From: Rickettsiales bacterium
GTDB lineage: Bacteria > Pseudomonadota > Alphaproteobacteria > Rickettsiales > 21-14-0-20-44-7
Reading direction: 5' to 3'
Length of the DNA stretch: 15,071 nt
Assembly: GCA_023301015.1 (NCBI GenBank)
Contig: JALZVI010000221.1
Span: forward strand, 1-15,071
Numbering within the stretch: position 1 is the first letter of the stretch; each line of letters starts with the position of its first letter. The notes under the pieces were generated by a model that had not been told where the DNA came from, did not search any database, and worked only from the letters and a program-made list of their open reading frames with translations. The position numbers and the translations under genes were made by a program. Below are positions 1-6,662 of this stretch, piece after piece.

Positions 1-25
1 CACTCTACCACTGAGTTACACCCAG
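1..25 (-). tRNA. tRNA, 5' part only (cut by the contig start)
   Basis: The reverse complement gives an acceptor 5' strand CTGGGTG, then TA, a D-stem ACTC, a D-loop AGTGGTA and GAGT, after which the window ends. It matches the 5' half of the next tRNA-like gene at 28 of 29 positions (2-30 against 108-136), so the two are recent duplicates or share a fold under strong constraint. The anticodon lies outside the window and the amino acid cannot be assigned. Confidence 0.7.
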
Positions 26-54
26 ATAATTATGTGAAAATGGAGTAAGAGAGG

Positions 55-131
55 TCTGGGCAGCAGGAATTGAACCTGCGACAACGGTCTTGCATGATGG
101 TGACCGTACTCTACCACTGAGTTATACCCAG
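55..131 (-). tRNA. tRNA-like gene with an enlarged 12-nt anticodon loop
   Basis: The minus strand folds as a cloverleaf: acceptor CTGGGTA with TGCCCAG (one G-T pair), U8-A9, D-stem ACTC/GAGT with loop AGTGGTA, anticodon stem CGGTC/GACCG, a 5-nt variable loop TTGTC, T-stem GCAGG/CCTGC with loop TTCAATT, and discriminator A. CCA is not fully encoded (CCT follows). The odd part is the anticodon loop, ACCATCATGCAA, 12 nt instead of 7. CAT preceded by T33 is the only conventional-looking anticodon, but it sits off-centre, so identity is uncertain. It may be a degenerate, processed or decoy tRNA. Confidence 0.65.
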
Positions 132-139
132 ATAATCTC

Positions 140-229
140 TTACTTGTTCGGTTGGGGTTGATGGAGACGCTTCACGCCCTTAGGAAGGGCATGAGCGGTG
201 ATATTAGAATGTGTAATCATGTTGCTCAT
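140..229 (-). CDS. Possible 29-residue protein between tRNA genes
   Basis: A short ORF starts at ATG 229 and ends at TAA 140. It is preceded by GGAG with 7 nt spacing (TGGAGAATATT then ATG), a good ribosome-binding site. The peptide begins MSNMITHSNITAHALPKG and is rich in His, Asn, Pro and Lys, with no membrane segment or recognised motif. A GC-rich hairpin (GCCCTT/AAGGGC, 176-190) lies inside it, so the stretch could instead be structured spacer RNA between tRNAs. The RBS favours a real small gene, but no family is recognised. Confidence 0.4.
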   Translation of the reverse strand: MSNMITHSNITAHALPKGVKRLHQPQPNK

Positions 230-247
230 AATATTCTCCAATAAGTT

Positions 248-324
248 TGGCTCCCTACCTAGGTTTCGAACCTAGAACAAGAGCATTAACAGTGCTCCCC
301 CACTACCAATACGGGCCGTAGGGA
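248..324 (-). tRNA. tRNA-Asn(GTT)
   Basis: Complete cloverleaf on the minus strand: acceptor TCCCTAC/GTAGGGA, discriminator G, encoded CCA (248-250), D-stem CCCG/TGGG with a 9-nt loop containing GG, anticodon stem GAGCA/TGCTC with the standard 7-nt loop CTGTTAA (anticodon GTT, T33, A37), a 5-nt variable loop TTGTT, and T-stem CTAGG/CCTAG with loop TTCGAAA. Position 8 is G instead of the usual U. The encoded CCA contrasts with the tRNA-like gene at 55-131. Phage tRNAs usually supplement host decoding during late expression. Confidence 0.93.
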
Positions 325-371
325 TTAATTTGAGCTTGTTAGGCTAAGCCATTAGTGAAGTCAAGAACTAT

Positions 372-887
372 TTACCACCACCAGTGAATTAAAATTTTCT
401 CCTCGGATTTATAGTATCCGTTCCTGAACATGAATTCTGCGATTAAAGGATAGCCCTCTGCCATGGAGTCAGACCATTTAACGTAGTAATTATCGTTACC
501 GAATTCGTAGTCTCTCCAGAGTTGCCTAACTTCATTTTCAACTTCAACGGGGCAGTTACTCCACTGTACGTCAAATAGTCGCATTTGTGGAAAACAATCT
601 GCTCCTACGTTCTTTCCTTTGTCCGCCCAGTCCTCAAACTTGTGCTCGTGGGCGCTTGTTCTGCCAGAGTAGGTTACCCACGGTATAACTCCTGTGGTCA
701 ATATAGACTTGGTATCAATTGTTTCGAGGGCTTTCAGCACAGCTTTATGTGTGTACTTCTCAATATCTGCGTCACAACGGTTCAAGTCAATAGCTAATTG
801 CTCTTGGCTGAACTTAATTTGCTCAGGCCCGAAGCCGTTGTGGTGGCTATTTGACAAGGCTGTCATTATTAAACATCGTAAGCTCAT
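372..887 (-). CDS. Conserved phage hypothetical protein ending in IHWWW
   Basis: A 171-residue protein of unknown function. ATG 887 directly follows the TAA of the upstream gene and has GGAG 8 nt upstream (TATGGAGCTACTAA then ATG). The C-terminal third carries the run RQLWRDYEFGNDNYY, then KWSDS, YPLIAEF and the terminus ILIHWWW. I recall this signature (LWRDYE-GND-YY, YPLI, IHWWW) from other phage hypothetical proteins, but no function is known to me. Cysteines are scattered and do not form a metal site. No signal peptide or membrane segment is seen. It is the last protein gene of the main minus-strand run before the tRNA cluster. Confidence 0.85.
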   Translation of the reverse strand: MSLRCLIMTALSNSHHNGFGPEQIKFSQEQLAIDLNRCDADIEKYTHKAVLKALETIDTKSILTTGVIPWVTYSGRTSAHEHKFEDWADKGKNVGADCFPQMRLFDVQWSNCPVEVENEVRQLWRDYEFGNDNYYVKWSDSMAEGYPLIAEFMFRNGYYKSEEKILIHWWW

Positions 888-1416
888 TTAGTAGCTCCAT
901 AACATGAGAGGGTTTTTATGCAGAGTTTTCTTTGCATCATAACGTAGAGAGGTAGGGTTGAAAGGTTTTGTTAGATAATGCCTTCCATTCTTTGTTAGGT
1001 AAGTATGATACTCAATACCTAGTCTGGTCAAATCATTTCTAACATGTAGGGTTTCCATGCGGGTGTCACAGTCAAATATCCACTGTTTTTCTTCTTCCGA
1101 CTTCATTAACGAAGACATCCACCTAGCTTCCAAGTTTCTATAAAAGTCAAGAGTGTCTTCGTCGTACTCTGAGTGTAGCTGTAACTCTCTGAACTTACGT
1201 CTTGCTTTAGATTGGTTTAGGGAGGAGGCAGTTCCGTATATTCTTTGCCCTTCTACACGCATTAGACGTAGTAGAATTAGTTTTTCATTGAAGTCTTCCT
1301 CAGAATAAGTCACGAATTGGGCGTGAGTTTTATTATCACTTCCATCTTTTTTTTCGAGTTACGCACATTAATACTCTAGTTCCTGTTTTGAATTGAGGGG
1401 GATGCTGTATGTCCAT
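888..1416 (-). CDS. Conserved phage protein interrupted by a +1 frameshift at an A8 tract
   Basis: Two frames together make one apparent protein. The 5' frame starts at ATG 1416 with AGGA 8 nt upstream, overlapping the end of the hydrolase gene, reads MDIQHPPQFKTGTRVLMCVT then RKK, and in frame ends at TGA 1336. Skipping one A in the A8 run (1347-1354) enters the long frame at GAT 1346 and gives a 175-residue protein ending at TAA 888. The long frame alone (GTG 1313, 141 residues) has no Shine-Dalgarno and no N-terminal strand. The order RVLMCVTRKK-DG, EEDF..KL, GQRIYGT, ARWMSSL, TKNGRHYLTKPFNP, LMLWSY fits a family I recall in phages, function unknown. The indel may be a mutation, assembly error, or slippage. 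Confidence 0.75.
1347..1354 (-). other. A8 homopolymer, putative slippage or frameshift site
   Basis: Eight A residues on the coding (minus) strand, within CGA AAA AAA AGA. Loss of one A (A7), or +1 slippage, joins the 26-residue 5' ORF to the 141-residue downstream frame. A -1 shift instead runs into a stop at 1311-1313, overlapping the GTG (TCGTGA). Confidence 0.5.
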
Positions 1417-1417
1417 A

Positions 1418-2020
1418 TTAATATCCTACATAAAAAATGTGAGCACCTACTTGTGCGTGTTTCTTAAGGTTACTCGCCCAATCAGGCTGAACACTAGTAG
1501 AGTGATAATTAAGTGAATTGCTAGGAAGAGCTGGGTTAGCAGCCACAGGTTCGTCCGCCACTTCATAGGCTATTCTCCGTGATTTACGCTCTGCGTAAGT
1601 TGTGTGCATATCTGAAAACACGCGGGCTGTCTCGTAAAAATTTGGGTCAGCCTTGTTTTGATAGGAGAAGTGGTATACTCCCTTATTCTTATATCCTACA
1701 ACTCCGCAAACTGTGTCAGGGTATCTGGGGTCTGCCTTACGATTGTTGATGACCGCTTTTACCAGTCTTGAACCTTCCTTTGGTTCTCCACGGCTTTCGG
1801 CGTACAATGCTTGCGCCATACATTCCCGCTCGGAGTTTGTATTTAGGAACTCGGTCACAACCTTCTCGACTTCAACGTAGTTTACCTTGGTAAACACTTC
1901 AGGGGCTGGTTTTGGAGCCGTGCAGCGGCCTAGGGGGAATGCTACGGTTGCTCCAAGTACAATAGAGGTTGCAAACCAGCGTATGAGTCTTACTTCCGTC
2001 TTGCTAACTTGATTTTCCAT
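1418..2020 (-). CDS. SleB-type cell-wall hydrolase, probable membrane-anchored endolysin
   Basis: A 200-residue protein. The N-terminus has a charged start, then one hydrophobic segment at about 15-31 (FATSIVLGATVAFPL), so it is exported or signal-anchored. After a Pro-rich linker, the domain from about 60 matches the SleB/CwlJ (Hydrolase_2) fold: ECMAQALYAESRGEP with the presumed catalytic Glu75, an INNR segment near 91-94, YPDTVCGVV, FSY, and the C-terminal run NYHSTSVQPDWA...VGAHIFY. Family members cleave peptidoglycan, so the likely role is host lysis or wall entry. The Cys after LGR is a poor lipobox because Arg precedes it. ATG 2020 has AGAGGA with good spacing and overlaps the macro-domain gene by 31 nt. 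No holin or spanin is recognised next to it. Confidence 0.88.
   Translation of the reverse strand: MENQVSKTEVRLIRWFATSIVLGATVAFPLGRCTAPKPAPEVFTKVNYVEVEKVVTEFLNTNSERECMAQALYAESRGEPKEGSRLVKAVINNRKADPRYPDTVCGVVGYKNKGVYHFSYQNKADPNFYETARVFSDMHTTYAERKSRRIAYEVADEPVAANPALPSNSLNYHSTSVQPDWASNLKKHAQVGAHIFYVGY
1880..1895. repeat. GTTTACC-NN-GGTAAAC palindrome, copy 1
   Basis: Perfect 7-bp arms with centre TT, inside the hydrolase gene, where the minus strand reads VFTKVN. It belongs to a dispersed set (7743, 12172, 14053 perfect; 4423, 6157, 13048, 9328 degenerate). Confidence 0.65.
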
Positions 2021-2538
2021 GGTTTAATCCTCTTTTTATAAGCTGCTAAATCTTTATCATCAAAGCAGATTAGGTTAATTTGACCATTGTAGACGGTGTG
2101 TCTAAGAGCTAAGTGTACCATATCTAGGGCTTTATCCATGGGGAACCCATATATTCCTGTGGATATGGCGGGTATAGATATGGATTTCGCTCCCATTCTG
2201 TATGCTTGGTATAAGGAGTTAGTATATGCCTCATAAAGCATTCTGTTCATAAGCCCTTCACCTAACTCTAGGTTATAGATAGGGCCTACAGCGTGGAGTA
2301 TATATTCACAGTTTTCCATCTCGAAAGCAGGAGTTAATGTAGCACTACCTGTTTCTACAGAGGCACTTCCATAATGTTTAGCCATGTAACCTTTGACGTA
2401 AGCCCCAAGTCTAGGGCCTGCTGCTTTATAAATTGCCCCACAGACCCCTCCGCCTGCCTCAAGTTTATTATTGGCAGCGTTAACAATTACTGTGGCGGGT
2501 ATTTTGGTGATGTCACCTTTTATTATTTTAATCTTCAT
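1990..2538 (-). CDS. Macro-domain protein (ADP-ribose binding or hydrolase fold)
   Basis: A 182-residue single-domain macro protein. ATG 2538 is chosen over longer in-frame options because homology begins at MKIKIIKGDIT and because AGAGG precedes it. The upstream reading frame runs through a terminator. Visible motifs: GDIT (8-11), VNAANNKL (19-26), AGGGVCGAIYKAAG (28-41), and PAISTGIYGFP (123-133), the ribose/phosphate-binding loop. Family members bind ADP-ribose and remove it from proteins or O-acetyl-ADP-ribose. The Asp usual in GGGGVDGAI of MacroD/YmdB enzymes is Cys33 here, so hydrolase activity cannot be assumed. In a phage it could reverse ADP-ribosylation or act on NAD-derived defence signals; that is inference. 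It is the first gene after a terminator, so it may have its own promoter or depend on readthrough. Confidence 0.93.
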   Translation of the reverse strand: MKIKIIKGDITKIPATVIVNAANNKLEAGGGVCGAIYKAAGPRLGAYVKGYMAKHYGSASVETGSATLTPAFEMENCEYILHAVGPIYNLELGEGLMNRMLYEAYTNSLYQAYRMGAKSISIPAISTGIYGFPMDKALDMVHLALRHTVYNGQINLICFDDKDLAAYKKRIKPWKIKLARRK

Positions 2539-2553
2539 GGTAGCCTCTAAAAT

Positions 2554-2582
2554 AAAGGGGAGGTATCCAATACCTCCCCTTT
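2554..2582 (-). terminator. Intrinsic terminator upstream of the macro gene
   Basis: A perfect 13-bp stem (AAAGGGGAGGTAT on the plus strand, 2554-2566, with 2570-2582) and a 3-nt loop. On the minus strand the stem is followed by TTTATTTT. The plus-strand side also has a T tract, so it could act both ways. It separates the 127-residue gene from the macro gene. Confidence 0.9.
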
Positions 2583-2605
2583 TTGCTTCGTCGAAAGCAT
2601 TTGGT

Positions 2606-2989
2606 TTAGCCGAGTTTGGCCCGTTCTGCGAGTAGCTCTGCTTCTGACATGTCGTCAAACTTCGCATCCTGCTTAGTTGAGATAGCTTCATCTATGCGGC
2701 GACGAAGGGTCTCTTTGACAGCACGAGTTTCTGCGGCGCGTGTGGCCGCCTGTTTACCTGCGATAACCCCTTTCAGGATATCTAGGCGAAGTGTATTCGC
2801 TATATCTACAGAGTTTCGGTTTTCTTCGATGAAGCTTTCTTCACCGTTGGCTTTAATGGTTGAATTAACTGTACGTGCAATCGCATCAAGTTGCTTCAGC
2901 GAAAGGTCGAACAACTGTTCAACCGAAAGGTTCCCCTTAGAGGTGTTGAACCGTAGTTTTGCGCGAGCTGCGCGTTCAAAAATATTCAT
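2606..2989 (-). CDS. Conserved phage hypothetical protein (MNIFERAARAKLRF family)
   Basis: A 127-residue, highly charged and mostly helical protein. The N-terminus MNIFERAARAKLRFNTSKG followed by LSVEQLFDLSL is one I recall from a widespread family of small phage proteins, often coded near genes like the 688-residue one upstream; the function is unknown. The middle (about 27-60) and C-terminus (75-125, rich in Ala, Glu, Lys, Arg) suggest helices or a short coiled coil, as in a chaperone-like or scaffold protein. ATG 2989 follows GGAGA by about 10 nt and lies 17 nt after the upstream stop. The gene is followed at once by a terminator, so it closes a transcription unit. Confidence 0.88.
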   Translation of the reverse strand: MNIFERAARAKLRFNTSKGNLSVEQLFDLSLKQLDAIARTVNSTIKANGEESFIEENRNSVDIANTLRLDILKGVIAGKQAATRAAETRAVKETLRRRIDEAISTKQDAKFDDMSEAELLAERAKLG

Positions 2990-3006
2990 AGTCTTAGTCT
3001 CCGTTG

Positions 3007-5073
3007 TTAAAATGTGATTTCGTATGGTTTACCATTTGCTAGGACAATCACAGTATCCTTGCGAGTTGATGAGAAGCCTACTCCGCTTAATTGCTCGGTA
3101 GAAGGGGCGCATTTTGTTTTACTCCCCAAAATCTCAAATACTTTCCTATGAGGCTCTAGAGTAGGTGTCAAGAACTCATTATAAATTCCGCGTGTAGCCT
3201 CAGGGTTTACACAATCTTCAAGCATGAAGAACCAGTGTTTATTCCCAGAAGTCTGCCCATCCCAGAAGTTAGGGCTGAGCATGAGGGTGCTTACTTTCGT
3301 AGGCACTTGTGTCTCCACGCCCCACTTCTTCTGCGTCGAAGCTTGGTGAGGTAGATGGTGTTCAATCGTAAACACGCCGTTTTTAAGAGTTACGACTGCG
3401 ACTGTGACCCATTCTTTGTTGGCTAGGGCTTGGTCGTACTCATACTCAAACACCTGTCCTTGGAATTCAATTTCAGCTTTGAAACCTCCGATGTTGGGGG
3501 CACGTTTATTCCAGTTATGGATTTTACACACATACTCCCCCTCAGGCATTTTGGAGATACTTGGGAAGGTAATATTTTCAACAGGTATATACCCTTCAGC
3601 GGCAGGTTGAGTGTAGTCTACGTCCTGTACCCCTCCTGACTCGTGAGTCCTGTTGTTCCAACCTACACGCTGAAAGTTGCCGTACTCGTCATTTTTTGGA
3701 TTACCTGCCTTAATTCTGTTGGAAGGCATGAAGACGTGTAAATCCATAAGGGAGGCGTTACGCTTATCGTAGTTCCATTGGTGAGAGAAACGGAAAGCTC
3801 CGTCTACTCGGCCACCCAAACTGGCAACTTGTGAGCGAATGCTAGAGTCCGCCACGTCTCCGTCATAAGACCATGCGAATTCATTATCCCACTTAAATAG
3901 ACCTGCTTCACCCTCAGATTGAGGGGCTGTCAGAGATACAAAGTTGGACAGCTGGCTATTCTGTAGGACTAATTCCATAGCTGTTGTGCTGGGTAGCACG
4001 TTTTCCATGAAATCTTCCACAGTTATTGGTTCTGCATTCTTTACTTCGCGTGTTGGTGTGACTGTGGCTTCCATTAGAAGCTCCGTCAACCCATCCTTCA
4101 TGTGACCTTGTGCCTCGTTATCCACGAATAACACATTTTGTACGCTCATATCAGACATTACAGCATATCGGCGCTTTAGGGCGTCCTCCAGACCTAGTTC
4201 CTTAATTTTAGAAACTGAGTCCTTCACCATACTAGGTGTGATTAAGGCAGTAGGTCTCTTATAGTTTTCAGGAGCTACCTTGCTCTCGAATTTACCTACA
4301 GCCTTTTCCAACTCCATACCTTCAGACAGGTCAACAAGTAGCGTCCCAATTACAGAATTGCGTAGGGTTGCGCCTCGTTCTTTGATATTTTCCCAGATGA
4401 AAATGTCGCGGGACTCGTCAGAGTTTAACTTGGTAAACCGCCGCTGTAACTTTTGAAAAGCTCTGAGGGCTGCAGCATGTTCAGCTCCACGGTAAAGCAG
4501 TTTGTTTTTAATAAGCTCTAGAACGTCCTGTAACACCATAGGAGAGAGTTCTGTAACTCCACGTGTAAACACTTGATGCATGGACTCCATGCGGCTCATG
4601 AGCGGGCCTGCGTCTCTATTCACGAATTTACTAGGGACTTCGCCGTGGAAGTGGTTCCACTTAATGGCTTTATTAATCCCATCGGTAGTTTCCTCAGCCC
4701 CATACTTACCATCATGGGTGCGATAGATGTTTTTGATGCGCGCCGAGCGCACGTAGTCTGCGAGTGCTCCTGCTACTTTGTCGTACGGATAAATATCGGC
4801 TCCTAGGCTTTCCAAACCGTCCCAAATTGTTACTATTCGACCATCTCGGATAGTTACAAGATTGCCAATAGAACGGATGAAGTGTTTACAGCACGAACAG
4901 TCGTGTTCTGTACGTTCACGGAATGTTGGGTTAGTTCCCTTGGGGAATGAGGCTAGGTATTTATCCCAAACATCGTTAGCGTCGAGGTCAACGCGGTAGA
5001 TTTCAGCTGTATCAGCTAACATAGCGTCCAGATTAGCTCTGACGAGTGCGCCAAAGGGTTTAAAGTCATTCAT
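3007..5073 (-). CDS. Large conserved phage protein with EHDCSCCKHF motif
   Basis: A 688-residue protein of unknown function. ATG 5073 has AAGGAA 6 nt upstream. The N-terminal region (1-115) holds IYRVDLDANDVWDKYLASFP, TNPTFRERTEHDCSCCKHFI (Cys59, Cys61, Cys62, His64), and VTIWDG. The Cys/His cluster could bind metal. The middle (155-375) is mostly helical. From about 392 the protein is beta-rich, with aromatic runs such as FRFSHQWNYD, LMDLHVFMPS and GEYVCKIHNWNKR, resembling the carbohydrate-binding-like or YfaP-like folds in some secreted proteins. I recall the same architecture in many phage genomes as an uncharacterised protein. It is co-directional with the 127-residue gene and probably in one transcript with it. 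A virion or host-takeover role is possible; neither is shown. Confidence 0.9.
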   Translation of the reverse strand: MNDFKPFGALVRANLDAMLADTAEIYRVDLDANDVWDKYLASFPKGTNPTFRERTEHDCSCCKHFIRSIGNLVTIRDGRIVTIWDGLESLGADIYPYDKVAGALADYVRSARIKNIYRTHDGKYGAEETTDGINKAIKWNHFHGEVPSKFVNRDAGPLMSRMESMHQVFTRGVTELSPMVLQDVLELIKNKLLYRGAEHAAALRAFQKLQRRFTKLNSDESRDIFIWENIKERGATLRNSVIGTLLVDLSEGMELEKAVGKFESKVAPENYKRPTALITPSMVKDSVSKIKELGLEDALKRRYAVMSDMSVQNVLFVDNEAQGHMKDGLTELLMEATVTPTREVKNAEPITVEDFMENVLPSTTAMELVLQNSQLSNFVSLTAPQSEGEAGLFKWDNEFAWSYDGDVADSSIRSQVASLGGRVDGAFRFSHQWNYDKRNASLMDLHVFMPSNRIKAGNPKNDEYGNFQRVGWNNRTHESGGVQDVDYTQPAAEGYIPVENITFPSISKMPEGEYVCKIHNWNKRAPNIGGFKAEIEFQGQVFEYEYDQALANKEWVTVAVVTLKNGVFTIEHHLPHQASTQKKWGVETQVPTKVSTLMLSPNFWDGQTSGNKHWFFMLEDCVNPEATRGIYNEFLTPTLEPHRKVFEILGSKTKCAPSTEQLSGVGFSSTRKDTVIVLANGKPYEITF
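4423..4438. repeat. Degenerate GTTTACC-NN-GGTAAAC site
   Basis: GTTTAACTTGGTAAAC, one mismatch in the left arm, inside the 688-residue gene (FTKLN). Confidence 0.45.
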
Positions 5074-5085
5074 GGTAGTTCCTTT

Positions 5086-5388
5086 CTAGTAGCCTTCCGA
5101 GGCTAGTTCATCCATTAATTTTTCTAGGTCTCTGCGACCTCTTATGACACGATTAAAACGTGCTCCTGTACTCATATCCATACCTAGTATGCAAAATGCA
5201 GATATGCAATCTCCATTTTTTAACTGTTTGAAACCTTCGTGCCCTTCATAACCTGTTCCGAGGTATTCCTCGATTATCTCGCTGGGTTGGAGAGGTTTTG
5301 GAGGAGCAACTTCTGGCAATTGTTCATCCTCACTTTTTGTGGGCGTGACGCTTGCCAGAAGTTTAAGGTGTTCCACTATTCCGTACAT
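5086..5388 (-). CDS. Hypothetical protein, 100 residues
   Basis: Starts at ATG 5388, one base after the TAA of the upstream gene (TAACATG), the packing typical of this cluster. A longer frame from TTG 5424 exists but would run through the upstream coding end. The N-terminus is MYGIVEHLKLLASV, followed by a Pro/Glu-rich linker (PEVAPPKPLQPSE, about 26-38) and a compact C-terminal part with GDCISAFCILGMD and RFNRVIRGRRDLEKLMDEL, which looks like a small alpha/beta or helical domain. I do not recognise a family. Its end is 12 nt from the start of the 688-residue gene, so the two are likely co-transcribed and perhaps co-translated. Confidence 0.8.
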   Translation of the reverse strand: MYGIVEHLKLLASVTPTKSEDEQLPEVAPPKPLQPSEIIEEYLGTGYEGHEGFKQLKNGDCISAFCILGMDMSTGARFNRVIRGRRDLEKLMDELASEGY

Positions 5389-5389
5389 G

Positions 5390-6067
5390 TTAAATAGGGC
5401 TTCCGAGCATAATTTCACCCTCAAGCCATTGCTTGTTGGGAGAGTTTGTATTTAACTTTATGACTCGGTAGAGCTTTCCGTTTGGCCGCTTAATTAAATC
5501 GTGTAATTTAACTTTCCCTTTTTCAGAACGACGATGGAAAGTATATTTTTCCACTATATTCTCAAGTTCTACGGTGTAGATTGAGATAGGTTTACCTAGG
5601 CGGGTAGTTGTGACGGTACATGAGCGACCTCGCGGCCCATCAAAAGTTTCCATGACGTATGCTCCGTCTCGGCGTTGGCCTATGAGTGTGACAGGGCCAT
5701 GTTCGCTTTCGTAAACTTGGCTACTGTTATTCGTTCGGGTGGATAATAGTTCAAAGTCTCGGTAGTCACGGCTCCTAATCTGTTTAAAGTGTTTATTCTC
5801 GTAATCACCCCAAATGTATTTCCCGTTAACACCAGTTACAATAATTGGGCAGTGACCTATTTTAAAACAAACACGGTCTCCTTGCTTGAATGGATTTGTC
5901 ATATATTTACTCTCTTTCTTTTCGTAAAAGGTGAATTCTGAAATGTGCCTGCTAATAATTATTCCACAGGAAAAGTATCGGGCTTCCAGACAGTCTCGTC
6001 TTATGTTCAAGACTTTTAAACCTGCCTGCCCTGTTTTAAGACGGACGTTGTCACCTACTTTAAACAT
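5390..6067 (-). CDS. SH3/KOW-like module protein, 225 residues
   Basis: Two N-terminal modules start FKVGDNVRLKTG (2-13) and FKQGDRVCFKIG (60-71), a pattern of SH3-like or KOW beta-barrels. The same pattern recurs in the 248-residue and 711-residue proteins to the right. A third beta-rich part (120-225) has HGPVTLIGQ and LIKRPNGKLYRVIKLN. KOW-like folds bind RNA, DNA or protein; the ligand here is unknown. ATG 6067 has GGAGAG 6 nt upstream. A second ATG at 5902 (Met56), preceded by GAGAG, could yield a shorter form lacking the first module. The gene may be an ancient fusion of two small SH3-like genes. It abuts its neighbours on both sides with 1-nt gaps. Confidence 0.82.
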   Translation of the reverse strand: MFKVGDNVRLKTGQAGLKVLNIRRDCLEARYFSCGIIISRHISEFTFYEKKESKYMTNPFKQGDRVCFKIGHCPIIVTGVNGKYIWGDYENKHFKQIRSRDYRDFELLSTRTNNSSQVYESEHGPVTLIGQRRDGAYVMETFDGPRGRSCTVTTTRLGKPISIYTVELENIVEKYTFHRRSEKGKVKLHDLIKRPNGKLYRVIKLNTNSPNKQWLEGEIMLGSPI

Positions 6068-6068
6068 A

Positions 6069-6320
6069 CTACTCTCCGTCCCAAGTTAGGTTACAAGTTG
6101 TGGATACGAGTTTAAGAACCTTGGATGCAGGTGTCCCTCCTATTTGGTCTAGCTTGGTTAACCTAGGTAAACCGTTATTTAGGTTTAAAAAGACGTAGCC
6201 TCCCGTATAGGAGTCCCTAATGCAGAGGTAAGTCAGCCCTCTGGTTCCATTAGTGCGTCCTTTGTAAATCCCTCCAACTATTCTCTCGAACCCTTGTTCC
6301 TCAGTGCTTCCTAAACGCAT
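6069..6320 (-). CDS. Small basic/beta-rich hypothetical protein, 83 residues
   Basis: ATG 6320 has AAGGAA 8 nt upstream and overlaps the previous gene by 10 nt; the stop TAG is one base before the next ATG. The sequence (GFERIVGGIYKGRTNGTRGL, then YLCIRDSYTGGYVFLNL) predicts a small beta-barrel, possibly a diverged relative of the SH3-like proteins coded around it. The VGGIYKGRT stretch resembles the start of a KOW motif. There is no signal peptide or membrane segment, and no firm family assignment. Confidence 0.8.
   Translation of the reverse strand: MRLGSTEEQGFERIVGGIYKGRTNGTRGLTYLCIRDSYTGGYVFLNLNNGLPRLTKLDQIGGTPASKVLKLVSTTCNLTWDGE
6157..6172. repeat. Degenerate GTTTACC-NN-GGTAAAC site
   Basis: GTTAACCTAGGTAAAC, one mismatch in the left arm, inside the 83-residue gene (LPRLT). 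Confidence 0.45.
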
Positions 6321-6658
6321 AATCTATTTCCTTGTGCGTTATAGCTAGGAAGGTCAAAAGTTTTTGGCCAGTAAACTTCCCCTGTGTCTTTGAAGGTTTC
6401 AAGCATAGCTACGGCGTCTTCTAGGGTTATAGGGAACAGTAAACCTACAGTTGTCGACTGCTGGAACATGGCTCCCGCTTCACCTAGAGTTAATCCCAAT
6501 ATTTTCCGAGCCACTTCTTCTCGACTATGGAATTCAAAAACTTCGCCCTGACTGGCGATAGCTTGGCCCATTAGGCACTTTTTAGACGTGTGCATGCTGA
6601 AGGGAGTTTTACCCGACTTCATATATTTTATCAGAGTGTCTATATTTTCAATATTCAT
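6311..6658 (-). CDS. Small C-x-x-G family protein, 115 residues
   Basis: ATG 6658 has AAGGAA 8 nt upstream, lying across the stop of the 54-residue gene. It carries KKCLMGQAIA (27-36), a C-x-x-G signature comparable with CMIGHL and CAVGIL in the proteins at 14423-14782 and 14055-14426, with a helical C-terminal half (ITLEDAVAMLETF). I recall small phage and bacterial proteins of this kind (C-A-x-G-x-L then helices), of unknown function. This copy is the most diverged of the three and lacks the LQ--HD motif seen in the other two, so membership is tentative. No export signal. Confidence 0.8.
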   Translation of the reverse strand: MNIENIDTLIKYMKSGKTPFSMHTSKKCLMGQAIASQGEVFEFHSREEVARKILGLTLGEAGAMFQQSTTVGLLFPITLEDAVAMLETFKDTGEVYWPKTFDLPSYNAQGNRLCV

Positions 6659-6662
6659 GGTT

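Noticed and set aside
1..136. Repeated 29-nt segments as a CRISPR array
   Set aside because: Only two copies, and each is the 5' half of a tRNA cloverleaf.
1336..1354. Programmed -1 frameshift at the A-rich slippery site
   Set aside because: The -1 frame stops within about 12 codons; only a +1 shift or loss of one A joins the downstream frame.
1418..2020. Lipoprotein signal in the SleB-like hydrolase
   Set aside because: The residue before Cys33 is Arg (LGRC), which does not fit a lipobox; a signal anchor is more likely.
1990..2691. Longer macro-domain protein starting at 2691
   Set aside because: The extra 51 codons cross a strong terminator and overlap the 127-residue gene; homology and RBS support ATG 2538.
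2616..3017. Long plus-strand ORF (133 codons) opposite the 127-residue gene
   Set aside because: Ser/Arg/Ala-biased shadow translation, no RBS, opposite to all neighbours; the minus frame matches a recognised phage family.
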